Shown here: positions 16,419 through 26,079 of the stretch, in pieces | How the letters are laid out: the number at the start of each line of letters is the position of its first letter | Numbering within the stretch: position 1 is the stretch's first letter | Source: JBGZEX01 sp041846495 | Lineage (GTDB): Bacteria; Bacteroidota; Bacteroidia; Bacteroidales; Marinifilaceae | Assembly: GCA_041846495.1 (NCBI GenBank) | Contig: JBGZEX010000049.1 | Location: 1-33,534, forward strand | Direction of reading: 5' to 3' | DNA length: 33,534 nt | The notes under the pieces: model-generated | What the model saw: only the letters and a program-made list of their open reading frames with translations | The model's database searches: none | Told to the model about the DNA's origin: nothing | Made by a program: the position numbers and the translations under genes

Positions 16419-17753
16419 ATGAAGAATATAAAATCAATCCTATTATTCGCATTACCGTTATTTTTCATATCTTGCGATGAAGAAGGCATCGATATGGGAA
16501 ATCGATTTATTGAAGACAGGGATTCTGTATATATGGAGACATTTACCGTAAAAAAAATATATACGGTGAGAAAAGATTCTTTTCCCACAAACGACCTTAA
16601 AACTTATATGGCATTTGTCGGGAAATACCGGGATTCCCATGCCGGCACAACCGAAGCCGTCGCCTACCTTCAATTCGGGAATCCGTTTCCATTCAGGATA
16701 GTCGACTCCCTTCACCCCGTGTTCGATTCCATTACCATGGAAATCGCTTTCGGAAAAAAATACTGGAACCATACCCTCACACCTCAGACTTATTTCATTT
16801 ATCAAATGGCCGATATTCCTAAAATACGAAACGAAATCAGACCCGTATTATATAATACCGATACGGTAGGAATCGACACACAACTGGGTTCATTCACCAT
16901 TACACCTCGAAAAAAACAAAAAAAGATATCCATCCGTCTGAAAAATGAATTCGGCCTGGATATTTTCCATAAACTCAAAAATAAAGATAAGGTTTTCGAT
17001 ACTTATTTTTCTTTCATAAAATATCTCAAAGGCATCGCAATCAAACCGGCAAAAGAAAACGATTGCATGATTGCCTTAAATACCGCTGCCGACAGTCTGC
17101 AGTTGAGACTTCACTACCACAACAGGAAGGATACCTCTTATTTACGCATGGCGGCTTCGAATTTCTCCATCGCTTTCAACGGGATACGAAATACGCCTCC
17201 GGATATTTTCTCCGGTCTGAAAACAGAGGATAAGGTAAAAATCCAGGACAGTCGTTTCGCTCTTATGCAACCGGGCAACGGCTACCTCATTCGGATCGAA
17301 ATCCCGAATTTCAATCTGAAGCCTGCATATACTACCCTATTAAAAGCGGAACTCGAGATTTATCCCGAAAAAAAATCTGCCGACAGCATTCCTCTTCCTC
17401 CCATTTTAATACTCCATGAAGTCGATGAATACAATCGTTATAAACAGAAAAACCCGCTTATAAACTACCGTAAGCAAGGTAGCTATATGCAAACGAAAGA
17501 CATACCCGTATCGGCATTGCTTACCGAGAAAAACAAGGCTCCGCTTTATGTTTTCGACCTTACAAACTACGTACAACAAATTATATCCAAAGGTCTTTCC
17601 CGAGAAAAAAACGCCTTAATCATAGCTCCCGGAACTTTTATTATGGAGTCCGGATTTCAAAAAATCGTCAATGCCGAACGCTATGGATTCGAACGTTTGG
17701 TTACAAAAAAAGAAATGGTTTTAAAACTCTATTACTCTAATTTCTACAAATAA
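16419..17753 (+). CDS. DUF4270 family lipoprotein
   Basis: 444 aa. A lipoprotein signal peptide (LLFALPLFFISC, Cys near residue 19) is followed by a long beta-rich exported region. The opening after the lipobox (DEEGIDMGNRFIEDRDSVYM) and the inner Y-V-Q-Q-I near the end match the DUF4270 layout. DUF4270 proteins are Bacteroidota surface or periplasmic lipoproteins of unknown role, usually encoded beside an outer-membrane protein, as here (15-bp gap). It is first in a three-gene operon that ends in a strong terminator. Confidence 0.85.
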   Translation: MKNIKSILLFALPLFFISCDEEGIDMGNRFIEDRDSVYMETFTVKKIYTVRKDSFPTNDLKTYMAFVGKYRDSHAGTTEAVAYLQFGNPFPFRIVDSLHPVFDSITMEIAFGKKYWNHTLTPQTYFIYQMADIPKIRNEIRPVLYNTDTVGIDTQLGSFTITPRKKQKKISIRLKNEFGLDIFHKLKNKDKVFDTYFSFIKYLKGIAIKPAKENDCMIALNTAADSLQLRLHYHNRKDTSYLRMAASNFSIAFNGIRNTPPDIFSGLKTEDKVKIQDSRFALMQPGNGYLIRIEIPNFNLKPAYTTLLKAELEIYPEKKSADSIPLPPILILHEVDEYNRYKQKNPLINYRKQGSYMQTKDIPVSALLTEKNKAPLYVFDLTNYVQQIISKGLSREKNALIIAPGTFIMESGFQKIVNAERYGFERLVTKKEMVLKLYYSNFYK

Positions 17754-17768
17754 TTCAACGGTCTGTAT

Positions 17769-19025
17769 ATGAAACGCTTTTTTATATCCATTTTATTTTT
17801 ATTTCCAATCATCCATATATCGGCACAGATAAATTCGGGCGATCCGTATTCCTCTTTCGGAATAGGAATTTTAAAATCCAACACCGGACCTTATACGGCT
17901 ATGGGGGGCATAGGGACTGCCATGTGCGATAAAATACATATCAATTTCCTGAATCCTGCCTCCTACGCACATCTGGATTCCAATAGATTTTATTGCCAGG
18001 TCGGAGTATTCGGAGAAATCGTTTCCTTAAAAGAACAAAATAAAAAATGGAATTATAAAAACGGAAATATCGATAATTTCAACATGGCATTCAGAATTTT
18101 CGACAATCTGTATACTTCTATGGGTATTAACCGTATAAGCAATGCATCCTATCATATTTACAGTGTAAATTCCATAACCGGGGACGACAGTTACAACTAT
18201 AAAAAGGATATGGAGGGAGGAGGCGGTTTGAACGACATCCATATGGGACTCGCCTATAGGTATAAGAACATTTCCATAGGAGTGAACGCTTCATGGATAT
18301 TCGGGAAATTCGACCGTTCCAAATCCGTTTTCATCAATTCGAGCAATTCTTATATATTGGAAGCCCATGAAAAAACCAATATTTCGGGATTTACAATAAA
18401 CACCGGTATCCTTTACTCTCTATTCCTTTCGTCCAAATCGCAGCTTACCTTGGGAGGACGCATAAGGATGAAAAACAATTTATGGGGTGAAAAAAACCTT
18501 ACCGCCGTAAAAAAGAATTACTATTCCGGAATCGCCGTTCCCATAATCGAAGAAAAAAAAGCCGATGGAGACATCGCTTATCCTTTGAACTTGAGCGGAG
18601 GTATCGTTTTCCGTTACGACAGGCGCTGGACTTTCGGCGCGGATTATACCCTCGATATGATGTCCGATTATAAGGAATTCGACATAAATCGAGGATTCGA
18701 CGACGCTCATCGGATAAACATCGGAGCCTCCATCATTCCGGACGACGGCGGACGCAAATGGATAGAACGCAACACCTATATGGCCGGCGCCTATTACGAC
18801 AAATCCTATTTGAGTTTAAACGGTAAAAACATCCGTATTTTAGCGCTTACCTTAGGGACGGAAATCCCATTATCCAAAAGGAACAGCATCCTTTTATTGA
18901 ATTTCGGATTCGATATAGGAAAAACGATAAAAACACCGTCGGAACTTATAGAAAAGAAATTTGCTAAATTCAATGTAAATATTATATTTAAAGAACGATG
19001 GTTTATAAAACGGAAAATCAATTGA
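17769..19025 (+). CDS. Outer-membrane beta-barrel-type protein
   Basis: 418 aa. Signal peptide about 1-19 (FISILFLFPIIHISAQ). The mature start, SGDPYSSFGIGILKSNTGPY then MGGIGTA and INFLNPASYAHLDS, is the pattern of a conserved Bacteroidota outer-membrane family related in build to FadL/PorV-type barrels. Alternating hydrophobic and aromatic strands run to the C-terminus (ending FKERWFIKRKIN). The gene follows the DUF4270 lipoprotein by 15 bp, suggesting a barrel-lipoprotein pair. Export substrate or transport role cannot be inferred. Confidence 0.78.
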   Translation: MKRFFISILFLFPIIHISAQINSGDPYSSFGIGILKSNTGPYTAMGGIGTAMCDKIHINFLNPASYAHLDSNRFYCQVGVFGEIVSLKEQNKKWNYKNGNIDNFNMAFRIFDNLYTSMGINRISNASYHIYSVNSITGDDSYNYKKDMEGGGGLNDIHMGLAYRYKNISIGVNASWIFGKFDRSKSVFINSSNSYILEAHEKTNISGFTINTGILYSLFLSSKSQLTLGGRIRMKNNLWGEKNLTAVKKNYYSGIAVPIIEEKKADGDIAYPLNLSGGIVFRYDRRWTFGADYTLDMMSDYKEFDINRGFDDAHRINIGASIIPDDGGRKWIERNTYMAGAYYDKSYLSLNGKNIRILALTLGTEIPLSKRNSILLLNFGFDIGKTIKTPSELIEKKFAKFNVNIIFKERWFIKRKIN

Positions 19026-19063
19026 ATTCCAAAAACTATTATATAACAAATAAACTTAATATC

Positions 19064-20158
19064 ATGAAGCATCGTATATTATCATTTATCGCAGGAGCTT
19101 TGGTATTAGCCGGTTGTGACAACAATCCGAAATACCGCATCAACGGAACCGTAAAAGGTTTGGACACCGCACATTTATACTTGGTCGCATATGCGGAAAA
19201 AAACTTGGACACGCTTAATCGGACAATCGTAAAAAACGGTAAGTTCTCATTAAGCGGGACCACCGATAAAACACAGGACGCCTTTATCGTGATAAAGGGG
19301 CAAAGAGGAGGATTTCATATCATATTGGAAAATGCCGATTTCAAAGCGAATATCGACATCGAAAAATATGAAGAAAGCAAAATTACAGGAACTCCGAGTC
19401 AGGATTTGCTGAATCGATTCAACGACTTGACCGCACAACTGAGGAAAAAAAGCGAAGAAATGCAACCGCTTTACATGCAAGCCGTACAGGATAAAAACGA
19501 AGAAAAAATAAAAAGCATTGTAAAAGAATTCGAGGATTTGGCAAAAGAAATTTCGGAAAAAAGGAATGAACTTATCAAGGCAAATCCCGACAACAATCTC
19601 AGTCTTAAAATGTTTCTACAACAAATAAGCGAAAACGACCCGGAAAAAAATGAAGAAATATATGCAGCTTTAAGTGAAGATTTAAAAAACAGCGAAGAAG
19701 GCAAAAAAGCGAAGACACAACTCGACCGTATGGCCGTTCTGAAAATAGGCGCGGTAGCTCCCAATTTCTCCCTGCCTGATCCTAAAGGAAACCTCATCGA
19801 CATGCATTCCATCAAAGGAAAAGTGAAATTGCTCGACTTTTGGGCTTCGTGGTGCGGTCCCTGCCGTAATGAAAACCCCAACGTCGTGAATTTATATAAT
19901 AAATTTCACCATAAAGGATTCGAAATCTTAGGCATATCCTTGGATACCAAAAAAGAAAATTGGGAAAAGGCCATAAAAGACGATAAACTGACATGGCACC
20001 ATGTTTCCGACCTTAAAGGATGGGAAAATGAAGCGGCACAACTTTATATGGTGCAGGGGATTCCCGCCACCTTCCTGTTGGATGCCGATAATAAAATCGT
20101 AGCCGTTAACCTCAGAGGAGAGGAACTTCAAAAGAAAGTCGCCGAATTGTTGAAGTGA
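19064..20158 (+). CDS. TlpA-like thioredoxin-fold lipoprotein (DUF4369 + redoxin)
   Basis: 364 aa from ATG 19064. Lipobox LVLAGC gives Cys near residue 17. The N-terminal DUF4369-type beta domain (YRINGTVKGLDTAHLYL onward, to about 115) is followed by a charged helical linker (about 125-225). The AhpC/TSA-Redoxin domain (about 230-364) carries the active site WCGPC (C264 and C267) and the cis-Pro loop GIPATF. This is a membrane-anchored periplasmic thiol-disulfide oxidoreductase of the TlpA/ResA class, probably keeping envelope-protein thiols reduced. It is third in the DUF4270 operon, 38 bp after the barrel gene. A longer frame starting at 18998 overlaps the barrel gene and would bury the signal peptide, so it was not used. 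Confidence 0.92.
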   Translation: MKHRILSFIAGALVLAGCDNNPKYRINGTVKGLDTAHLYLVAYAEKNLDTLNRTIVKNGKFSLSGTTDKTQDAFIVIKGQRGGFHIILENADFKANIDIEKYEESKITGTPSQDLLNRFNDLTAQLRKKSEEMQPLYMQAVQDKNEEKIKSIVKEFEDLAKEISEKRNELIKANPDNNLSLKMFLQQISENDPEKNEEIYAALSEDLKNSEEGKKAKTQLDRMAVLKIGAVAPNFSLPDPKGNLIDMHSIKGKVKLLDFWASWCGPCRNENPNVVNLYNKFHHKGFEILGISLDTKKENWEKAIKDDKLTWHHVSDLKGWENEAAQLYMVQGIPATFLLDADNKIVAVNLRGEELQKKVAELLK

Positions 20159-20178
20159 TTCTCTCGATATCCATTCTT

Positions 20179-20216
20179 AAATAATCCACGTTTGAATATT
20201 CGAACGTGGATTATTT
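20179..20216 (+). terminator. Strong rho-independent terminator after the TlpA-like gene
   Basis: 16-base arms, 20179-20194 and 20201-20216, pair fully apart from one G-U wobble, with loop AATATT. Because the outer arms are A-rich then T-rich, the hairpin works in either direction on paper. Only the plus-strand gene ends here (20 bases before). Confidence 0.9.
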
Positions 20217-20251
20217 TATGTATTTTTACCGAATTCATTACAAAAGTAAAA

Positions 20252-23200
20252 ATGATGAAGCGAGTCGTATTCTGCATATGTTTTTTCGGAGCTTTTACAT
20301 ACTCCCTGCGTATATCCGCCCAAAAAAAGCCGGATCATACGTATGCCGAACTCCATGCCGATTCCGTCATGAAAAAAATGAGTATGGATGAAAAGATAGC
20401 CCAACTTATCATGATACCTGCCTACAGCAACAAAAGCCCCGCATACGAAGCCCGTCTTTTGGATTCCGTACTCGCCTACCGGATAGGCGGCATCATATTT
20501 TTCCAGGGAGAAATTCGAAAACAGATAAACATCACAAACAACCTTCAAGCGGCAAGTCGTATCCCCTTATTCATCGGCATGGATGCGGAACACGGATTGG
20601 GTTGGCGATTGAAAGATGCAATCAAATACCCGGAAATGCTTATTTGCTCGGCTTGCGATAATGAGAAAATCATATACGAATTGGGAAAATCCATTGCCCG
20701 CCAATGCCGGTTAATGGGAGTACACATTAATTTCGCCCCGGTTGCCGACATCAACAACAATGCTCAAAATCCGGTTATCGGCATCCGCTCTTTCGGGATG
20801 AAAAGAGAAGACGTCAGTCGCAAAGCCTTCCTGTATGCGGCAGGCACATTGTCCGAAAACGTAATACCCGTAGCCAAACACTTCCCGGGACACGGAGATA
20901 CCGACACGGATTCTCATAAAGAACTTCCATATATATTTCATAATAACAGGCATTTGGATTCCATCGAACTCTATCCTTTCAAATTCTTAATACATACGGG
21001 TATTCCGGCAATTATGACCGCACACATAGGCGTAAAATCATTGGATCCCGAAGGCCTGCCGGCTTCCGTTTCCCGGAATATCATAAACGGAACTCTGAGA
21101 GAAAAACTCGGGTTCGAAGGTTTGTGTTTCACCGATGCCCTAACAATGGGAGGATTGGACAGATACGGAGACGAAGAAATAGCCGTACTCGCCTTAAAAG
21201 CCGGAAACGATATACTTTTGATGCCGAGAAATATAAAAAAAACGATATCCGCAATAAAAAAGGCCGTAGCCTCAGCGGAATTTTCGGAAGAAATTGTAAA
21301 CAAGGCCTGCAAAAAAGTATTGACGTATAAATTTGCATACGGATTGCAAAAATTCTCCCCCATCGATTTCCACGCTGTAAGGGATTCCTTAAAAGATTAC
21401 AGGTATAAGGCCCTGAAAAGCAAAATCTATCGAAATGCTCTCACCCTCATAAAAAACGAAGACGATCTCCTCCCTTTGAAAAAATTGGATACCGTAAAAC
21501 TTGCTACCGTATGGTTCGGACAAAAGAGAAAAACGGTTTTTCAAAACATGATCTCCCGTTATAAGAAAACGGAACATTTCAATATACCGAAAAATATAAA
21601 CGAAACCCAGTTATCCGATATAATCCGTAAATTGCATAAATACAATACAATCATCGTATACAACAGCCTTGCAAAAAATTCTCCGGATGCGAACTTCGGA
21701 TACGAACCCAATCTTCATAAACTGACGGATGCGCTAAAACATAAAAAAATCATCCTTTGCCATCCGGGAATTCCTTTCGGATTATCCCCTTATCTCCCTA
21801 TCGATGCGGATGCCGTACTCATAACCTACAATAACGACAGCCTTGCTCAAGCGTTCGCCGCCCAAGCCCTGTTCGGAGGAATAGGCATAGGAGGCAAACT
21901 TCCCGTCTCGATAGGAAACGAATATCCGGTAGGGAGCGGCATAACCACCCGAAAAACATCTTTAGGATATGCCGGTCCGGAATCCATAGGAATAAATCCC
22001 GGAAAATTTACAAAAATCGATTCCGTTTGCCGGGAAGCCGTCAAATCGAAAGCCACTCCGGGATGTTGCATTCTCATTGCCAAAGACGGAAATATCATCT
22101 ATAATAAAGCTTACGGATACCATACCTATACCCAAAAGACAAAGAATAAGACCGACGACATATACGATGTGGCCTCCTTAACCAAAATAATGGCTACTCT
22201 TCCGGCCGTCATGCAGATGTTCGAACGGGGCGAAATACGACTCGAATGCCCCGTGTCCGAATACCTAAAAGAACTCAAACATCACCCGAAAGGAAATATT
22301 ACGCCCGAGGAATTACTCCTGCACAATGCCGGACTTATTTCACATATACCCGTATTTTATGAGGCTATCGATGAAGAATCCGTACCGGGAAAACTTACCG
22401 CCTCGAAAAAATCGGCTACCTACAAACTCAAGATAGGCGAAAAAGTTTATATAAATCCGAATTTCAAATTCAAACCTCACACCTTTTCCGGAGTCCCCCT
22501 AAAAGGGTATATCAAAATGGGAAATAAGTTTTATATGGCTCCGACTTATATCGACAGCCTGAAAGCCGAAATTCTGCGTTCGCCTTTGGACGCCGAAAAA
22601 AAATACAAATACAGCGATTTGGATTTCATCCTTCTCAAAGACATATGCGAAAAAATATCCGGAGAATCCCTCGATGTTTATTGCAAAAAAAACATATACG
22701 ACAAAATAGGCATTTACCATACGGCCTACAACGCTTCGCGCAATCTCTCCGCTTACTCCATAGTGCCCTCCAATTACGACCGATTATTCCGGAAAACCGT
22801 ACTCAAAGGGGAGGTACACGATCCGGTGGCTGCAGTAATGGGAGGCATAGGCGGACATGCCGGATTATTCTCTTCCGCAGAAGATTTGGCTAAAATAATG
22901 CAAATATATCTGAACCTCGGAAAATACGGAGGAGAAAGATTTTTCTACCCGGAAACCGTAAAAAAATTCACGGCCGCAACTACAAAATTCAAAGACAATC
23001 GCAGAGGGCTCGGATTCGACAAACCCGATCCGGATCCTGAAAAAACCACTTCTTTTTGTGAAAAATCTCCGTTATCCGGATTCGGACATACGGGATTTAC
23101 TGGAACTATGGCATGGGCGGACCCCGAACACAACCTCATTTACATATTTCTGTCGAACCGTACATACCCCGACGAATTCAATAAAAAACTCCAACGCAAA

Positions 23201-23254
23201 AATATTCGTACCCGTATACAGGAAATCATATACGACATCATTTTAAACCCTTGA
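20252..23254 (+). CDS. GH3 beta-N-acetylhexosaminidase fused to beta-lactamase-fold serine hydrolase
   Basis: 1000 aa from the ATG at 20252 (a second ATG follows at once). Signal peptide about 1-24 (ending RISAQ). A NagZ-type GH3 domain (about 30-370) has the catalytic loop K209-HFPGHG with DSHKELP, and the nucleophile Asp in FTDALTMGG. A GH3 C-terminal-like domain follows (about 375-590). From about 600 on there is a class-C beta-lactamase/DD-peptidase-like domain with SLTK (Ser642), YSDLDF and HTGFTGT, all three active-site motifs intact. This fusion is known in Bacteroidota and fits cleavage of muropeptide sugars in the periplasm, which would feed Mpl recycling. TTG at 20192 lies inside the preceding terminator and is not a credible start. 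Confidence 0.92.
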   Translation: MMKRVVFCICFFGAFTYSLRISAQKKPDHTYAELHADSVMKKMSMDEKIAQLIMIPAYSNKSPAYEARLLDSVLAYRIGGIIFFQGEIRKQINITNNLQAASRIPLFIGMDAEHGLGWRLKDAIKYPEMLICSACDNEKIIYELGKSIARQCRLMGVHINFAPVADINNNAQNPVIGIRSFGMKREDVSRKAFLYAAGTLSENVIPVAKHFPGHGDTDTDSHKELPYIFHNNRHLDSIELYPFKFLIHTGIPAIMTAHIGVKSLDPEGLPASVSRNIINGTLREKLGFEGLCFTDALTMGGLDRYGDEEIAVLALKAGNDILLMPRNIKKTISAIKKAVASAEFSEEIVNKACKKVLTYKFAYGLQKFSPIDFHAVRDSLKDYRYKALKSKIYRNALTLIKNEDDLLPLKKLDTVKLATVWFGQKRKTVFQNMISRYKKTEHFNIPKNINETQLSDIIRKLHKYNTIIVYNSLAKNSPDANFGYEPNLHKLTDALKHKKIILCHPGIPFGLSPYLPIDADAVLITYNNDSLAQAFAAQALFGGIGIGGKLPVSIGNEYPVGSGITTRKTSLGYAGPESIGINPGKFTKIDSVCREAVKSKATPGCCILIAKDGNIIYNKAYGYHTYTQKTKNKTDDIYDVASLTKIMATLPAVMQMFERGEIRLECPVSEYLKELKHHPKGNITPEELLLHNAGLISHIPVFYEAIDEESVPGKLTASKKSATYKLKIGEKVYINPNFKFKPHTFSGVPLKGYIKMGNKFYMAPTYIDSLKAEILRSPLDAEKKYKYSDLDFILLKDICEKISGESLDVYCKKNIYDKIGIYHTAYNASRNLSAYSIVPSNYDRLFRKTVLKGEVHDPVAAVMGGIGGHAGLFSSAEDLAKIMQIYLNLGKYGGERFFYPETVKKFTAATTKFKDNRRGLGFDKPDPDPEKTTSFCEKSPLSGFGHTGFTGTMAWADPEHNLIYIFLSNRTYPDEFNKKLQRKNIRTRIQEIIYDIILNP

Positions 23255-23305
23255 TATCGCAACCTCTTTTTAAATAGTTTAGACATGATTTAAAATGAGT
23301 ATCCG

Positions 23306-23337
23306 GTTTTCAATCTCGGAATAATACATTAATTTTG
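23306..23337 (+). promoter_or_regulatory. Promoter of the sdhCAB operon
   Basis: TAATTTTG (23330-23337) is an exact TAnnTTTG box, 42 bases before the sdhC ATG. GTTTT about 20 bases upstream (23306-23310) is a weak -33 match. Confidence 0.5.
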
Positions 23338-23379
23338 CACCGCTGAAATGCAGTTATTACATATAAAATATCATCGATC

Positions 23380-24069
23380 ATGAGTAATTTTTTATCTTCA
23401 TCCGTCGGAAAGAAGGTCATTATGAGTCTTTCTGGATTTTTCCTTATGTTGTTTTTGTGCATACATCTCACAATTAATCTATTTCTCATTATTGACAACA
23501 GCGGGGATTTATTCAATCAAGGGGCTCATTTTATGACGAATCCGGCCGTTCGTATCATAGAGCCTATTCTTGCAATCGGGGTTATCGTACACATCGTGTA
23601 TGCTTTCATACTCACCATTCAAAATTACAGAGCCCGGCCGGTACGCTATGTTAAAAGCGCTCAATCAGGCAATTGTACCTGGGCTTCCCGGAATATGTTC
23701 ATTCTCGGGGGAATGATTCTTATTTTCTTAATCATACACATCTATAATTTTTGGTGGAAAATAAAAATCACGGGGTCTCCCGCCTTAGCTCCGGTTATCG
23801 TCAACGGAACGGAAATGGAAAATACCTATGCTTTGGTTACGGGACTTTTCCATTCGAGTGTCGCATACTGCCTCCTCTATATCCTCGGAGCCATCCTCCT
23901 CGGATTGCATCTTTCCCACGGTTTCTGGTCGGCTTTCCAAAGCATAGGATTCAGCAATCGTATTTGGAGAAAAAGATTGAGTTTCCTCGCTATAATATAT
24001 GCGGTTGTCATCGGATTGGGCTTTGCCATCATCCCTTTGTTTTTTCTCTTAGGACTCGATAAACTCTGA
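23380..24069 (+). CDS. sdhC: Succinate dehydrogenase/fumarate reductase cytochrome b subunit
   Basis: 229 aa with five membrane helices (about 12-38, 58-82, 105-126, 150-176 and 200-225). This is the one-piece, di-heme anchor of B-type succinate:quinone oxidoreductases. Candidate heme-ligand histidines are H29 (CIHLTIN), H71 (IVHIVYAF), H120 (LIIHIYNFWW) and H177 or H180 (GLHLSHGFW). In Bacteroidales this complex works mainly as menaquinol:fumarate reductase in anaerobic respiration. It is the first gene of sdhCAB(-manA). A small perfect hairpin covers its stop codon. Confidence 0.94.
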   Translation: MSNFLSSSVGKKVIMSLSGFFLMLFLCIHLTINLFLIIDNSGDLFNQGAHFMTNPAVRIIEPILAIGVIVHIVYAFILTIQNYRARPVRYVKSAQSGNCTWASRNMFILGGMILIFLIIHIYNFWWKIKITGSPALAPVIVNGTEMENTYALVTGLFHSSVAYCLLYILGAILLGLHLSHGFWSAFQSIGFSNRIWRKRLSFLAIIYAVVIGLGFAIIPLFFLLGLDKL

Positions 24070-24082
24070 TTCTTCAGAATCA
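24067..24082 (+). repeat. Short perfect inverted repeat at the sdhC stop
   Basis: TGATTCT-TC-AGAATCA: seven-base arms, beginning with the sdhC TGA stop codon. It has no T-run, so it is more likely an mRNA stability or processing stem between sdhC and sdhA than a terminator. Confidence 0.5.
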
Positions 24083-24103
24083 CGAAATAAAAAAATTACG
24101 ACT

Positions 24104-26047
24104 ATGACACTTATATTAGACGCAAAAATACCCCAAGGACCGTTAGCTGAAAAATGGTCGAAACATAAAGCGAATATCAATGTGGTAAGTCCCGCAAATA
24201 AAAAGAAACTCGACATCATCATCGTAGGTACGGGATTGGCCGGAAGTTCCGCAGCGGCCAGTTTGGCCGAACTCGGCTATAACGTAAAAGCTTTTTGCTA
24301 CCAGGACTCCGCTCGAAGAGCCCACTCCATAGCTGCACAGGGAGGAATCAACGCCGCTAAAAACTATACGAACGACAACGATTCGGTTTTCCGGCTTTTC
24401 TTCGAAACCATAAAAGGAGGCGATTATCGCGCCCGGGAAGCCAATGTATACCGTATGGCGGAAGTCAGCAATGCCATTATCGACCAATGCGTAGCTCAGG
24501 GCGTACCTTTTGCCCGCGACTACGGAGGACTTTTAGCCAACCGTTCTTTCGGAGGAGCCCTGGTAAGCCGCACGTTTTATGCTCGCGGACAAACCGGACA
24601 GCAGTTGTTGTTGGGAAGCTATTCGGCGATGAACCGCCAAATCGACAAGGGGAAGGTCAAAATGTATACCCGGTACGAAGTTCTGGATATCGTAATCGTC
24701 GACGGAAAAGCCAGAGGGGTTATCGCCCGCAATCTCGTAACCGGAAAATTCGAACGTTTCGGGGCCCATGCCGTCGTATTGGCTACCGGAGGCTACGGAA
24801 ACGTATTTTTCCTCTCCACCAACGCCATGGGATGCAACGTCGGACTTGCATGGAAAGCTTATAAAAAAGGAGCCGGATTCGGGAATCCCTGTTTCGTACA
24901 GATACATCCCACCTGTATTCCCGTTCACGGAGAACAACAGAGCAAACTCACCCTTATGTCCGAATCCTTGAGGAACGACGGGCGCGTATGGGTACCCAAG
25001 AAAATGGAAGACGCCAAAGCTCTCCAGAACGGAACGAAAAAAGCTACCGATATTCCCGACGAAGATCGCGATTTCTATCTGGAACGCCGTTACCCGGCTT
25101 TCGGAAACCTCGTTCCTCGGGACGTAGCCTCACGGGCCGCCAAAGAAAGATGCGATGCCGGATTCGGCGTAAACAATACCGGGAAAGCCGTATTCCTCGA
25201 CTTCAAATACGCCATCGAAGAATACGGAAGAGAAGCCATCGAAAAGAAATACGGCAACCTCTTCCAAATGTACGAAAAAATAACGGACGTAAATCCCTAT
25301 GAATATCCCATGATGATATTCCCCGCCATCCACTATTCCATGGGCGGACTTTGGGTGGACTACAATTTGATGACTACCGTACCGGGCTTATATGCCATCG
25401 GAGAGTGCAATTTCTCCGACCACGGAGCCAACCGTCTCGGGGCCTCCGCCCTTATGCAGGGCTTAGCCGACGGATATTTCATTCTGCCCTATACCATAGG
25501 CGATTATCTCGCACACGATATTCAAACTCCGAAAATCGATACGAATAGGCCCGAATTCGCTCAAGCCGAAAAAGAAGCGGAGAGCCGTTTGAGAAAATTA
25601 TACGACATCAAAGGCAGCAAATCCCCCGACCACTTCCATAAAGAATTGGGACATATCATGTGGGAGTATATCGGAATGGCAAGGGAAGCCGAAGGTTTGA
25701 AAAAAGCCGTCCGTCTTATTGCGGAACTCAAATCGGAATTCTATAAGGATTTAAGAATTACCGGAGATTTCACCGCTATGAATACGGAATTGGATAAGGC
25801 CGGAAGAGTGGCCGATTTCATCGAATTGGCAGAACTCATGGCCTACGATGCTCTGGACCGGAACGAATCTTGCGGAGGACATTGCAGATTGGAATCCGTA
25901 ACCGAAGAAGGCGAAGCCAAACGCGACGACGAAAACTACAAATACGTCTCCGTATGGGAATATAAGGGAGAAGGCGCGGCTCCCGTTCTTACAAAGGAAA
26001 ACCTGGTATTCGAAAACGTAAAACTTACGCAACGTTCCTATAAATAA
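24104..26047 (+). CDS. sdhA: Succinate dehydrogenase/fumarate reductase flavoprotein
   Basis: 647 aa. FAD-binding fold GTGLAGSSAAASLAELG (about 42-58). H74 in RAHSIAAQGGINAAKN is the expected covalent FAD attachment residue. Substrate-site motifs HYSMGGLWVDY (about 412-422) and DHGANRLGASALMQGLADGY, with the active Arg, are present. The C-terminal YDALDRNESCGGHCR block is complete. Together with SdhB and SdhC it forms the membrane complex interconverting fumarate and succinate, facing the cytoplasm. It lies 34 bp after sdhC and 32 bp before sdhB. Confidence 0.96.
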   Translation: MTLILDAKIPQGPLAEKWSKHKANINVVSPANKKKLDIIIVGTGLAGSSAAASLAELGYNVKAFCYQDSARRAHSIAAQGGINAAKNYTNDNDSVFRLFFETIKGGDYRAREANVYRMAEVSNAIIDQCVAQGVPFARDYGGLLANRSFGGALVSRTFYARGQTGQQLLLGSYSAMNRQIDKGKVKMYTRYEVLDIVIVDGKARGVIARNLVTGKFERFGAHAVVLATGGYGNVFFLSTNAMGCNVGLAWKAYKKGAGFGNPCFVQIHPTCIPVHGEQQSKLTLMSESLRNDGRVWVPKKMEDAKALQNGTKKATDIPDEDRDFYLERRYPAFGNLVPRDVASRAAKERCDAGFGVNNTGKAVFLDFKYAIEEYGREAIEKKYGNLFQMYEKITDVNPYEYPMMIFPAIHYSMGGLWVDYNLMTTVPGLYAIGECNFSDHGANRLGASALMQGLADGYFILPYTIGDYLAHDIQTPKIDTNRPEFAQAEKEAESRLRKLYDIKGSKSPDHFHKELGHIMWEYIGMAREAEGLKKAVRLIAELKSEFYKDLRITGDFTAMNTELDKAGRVADFIELAELMAYDALDRNESCGGHCRLESVTEEGEAKRDDENYKYVSVWEYKGEGAAPVLTKENLVFENVKLTQRSYK

Positions 26048-26079
26048 TCTATTGGTTAAGACTGATAAAACAAAAAATT

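Noticed and set aside
20192..20251. TTG start for the GH3 fusion
   Set aside because: It lies in the loop and arm of the terminator of the previous gene. ATG 20252 precedes a normal signal peptide.
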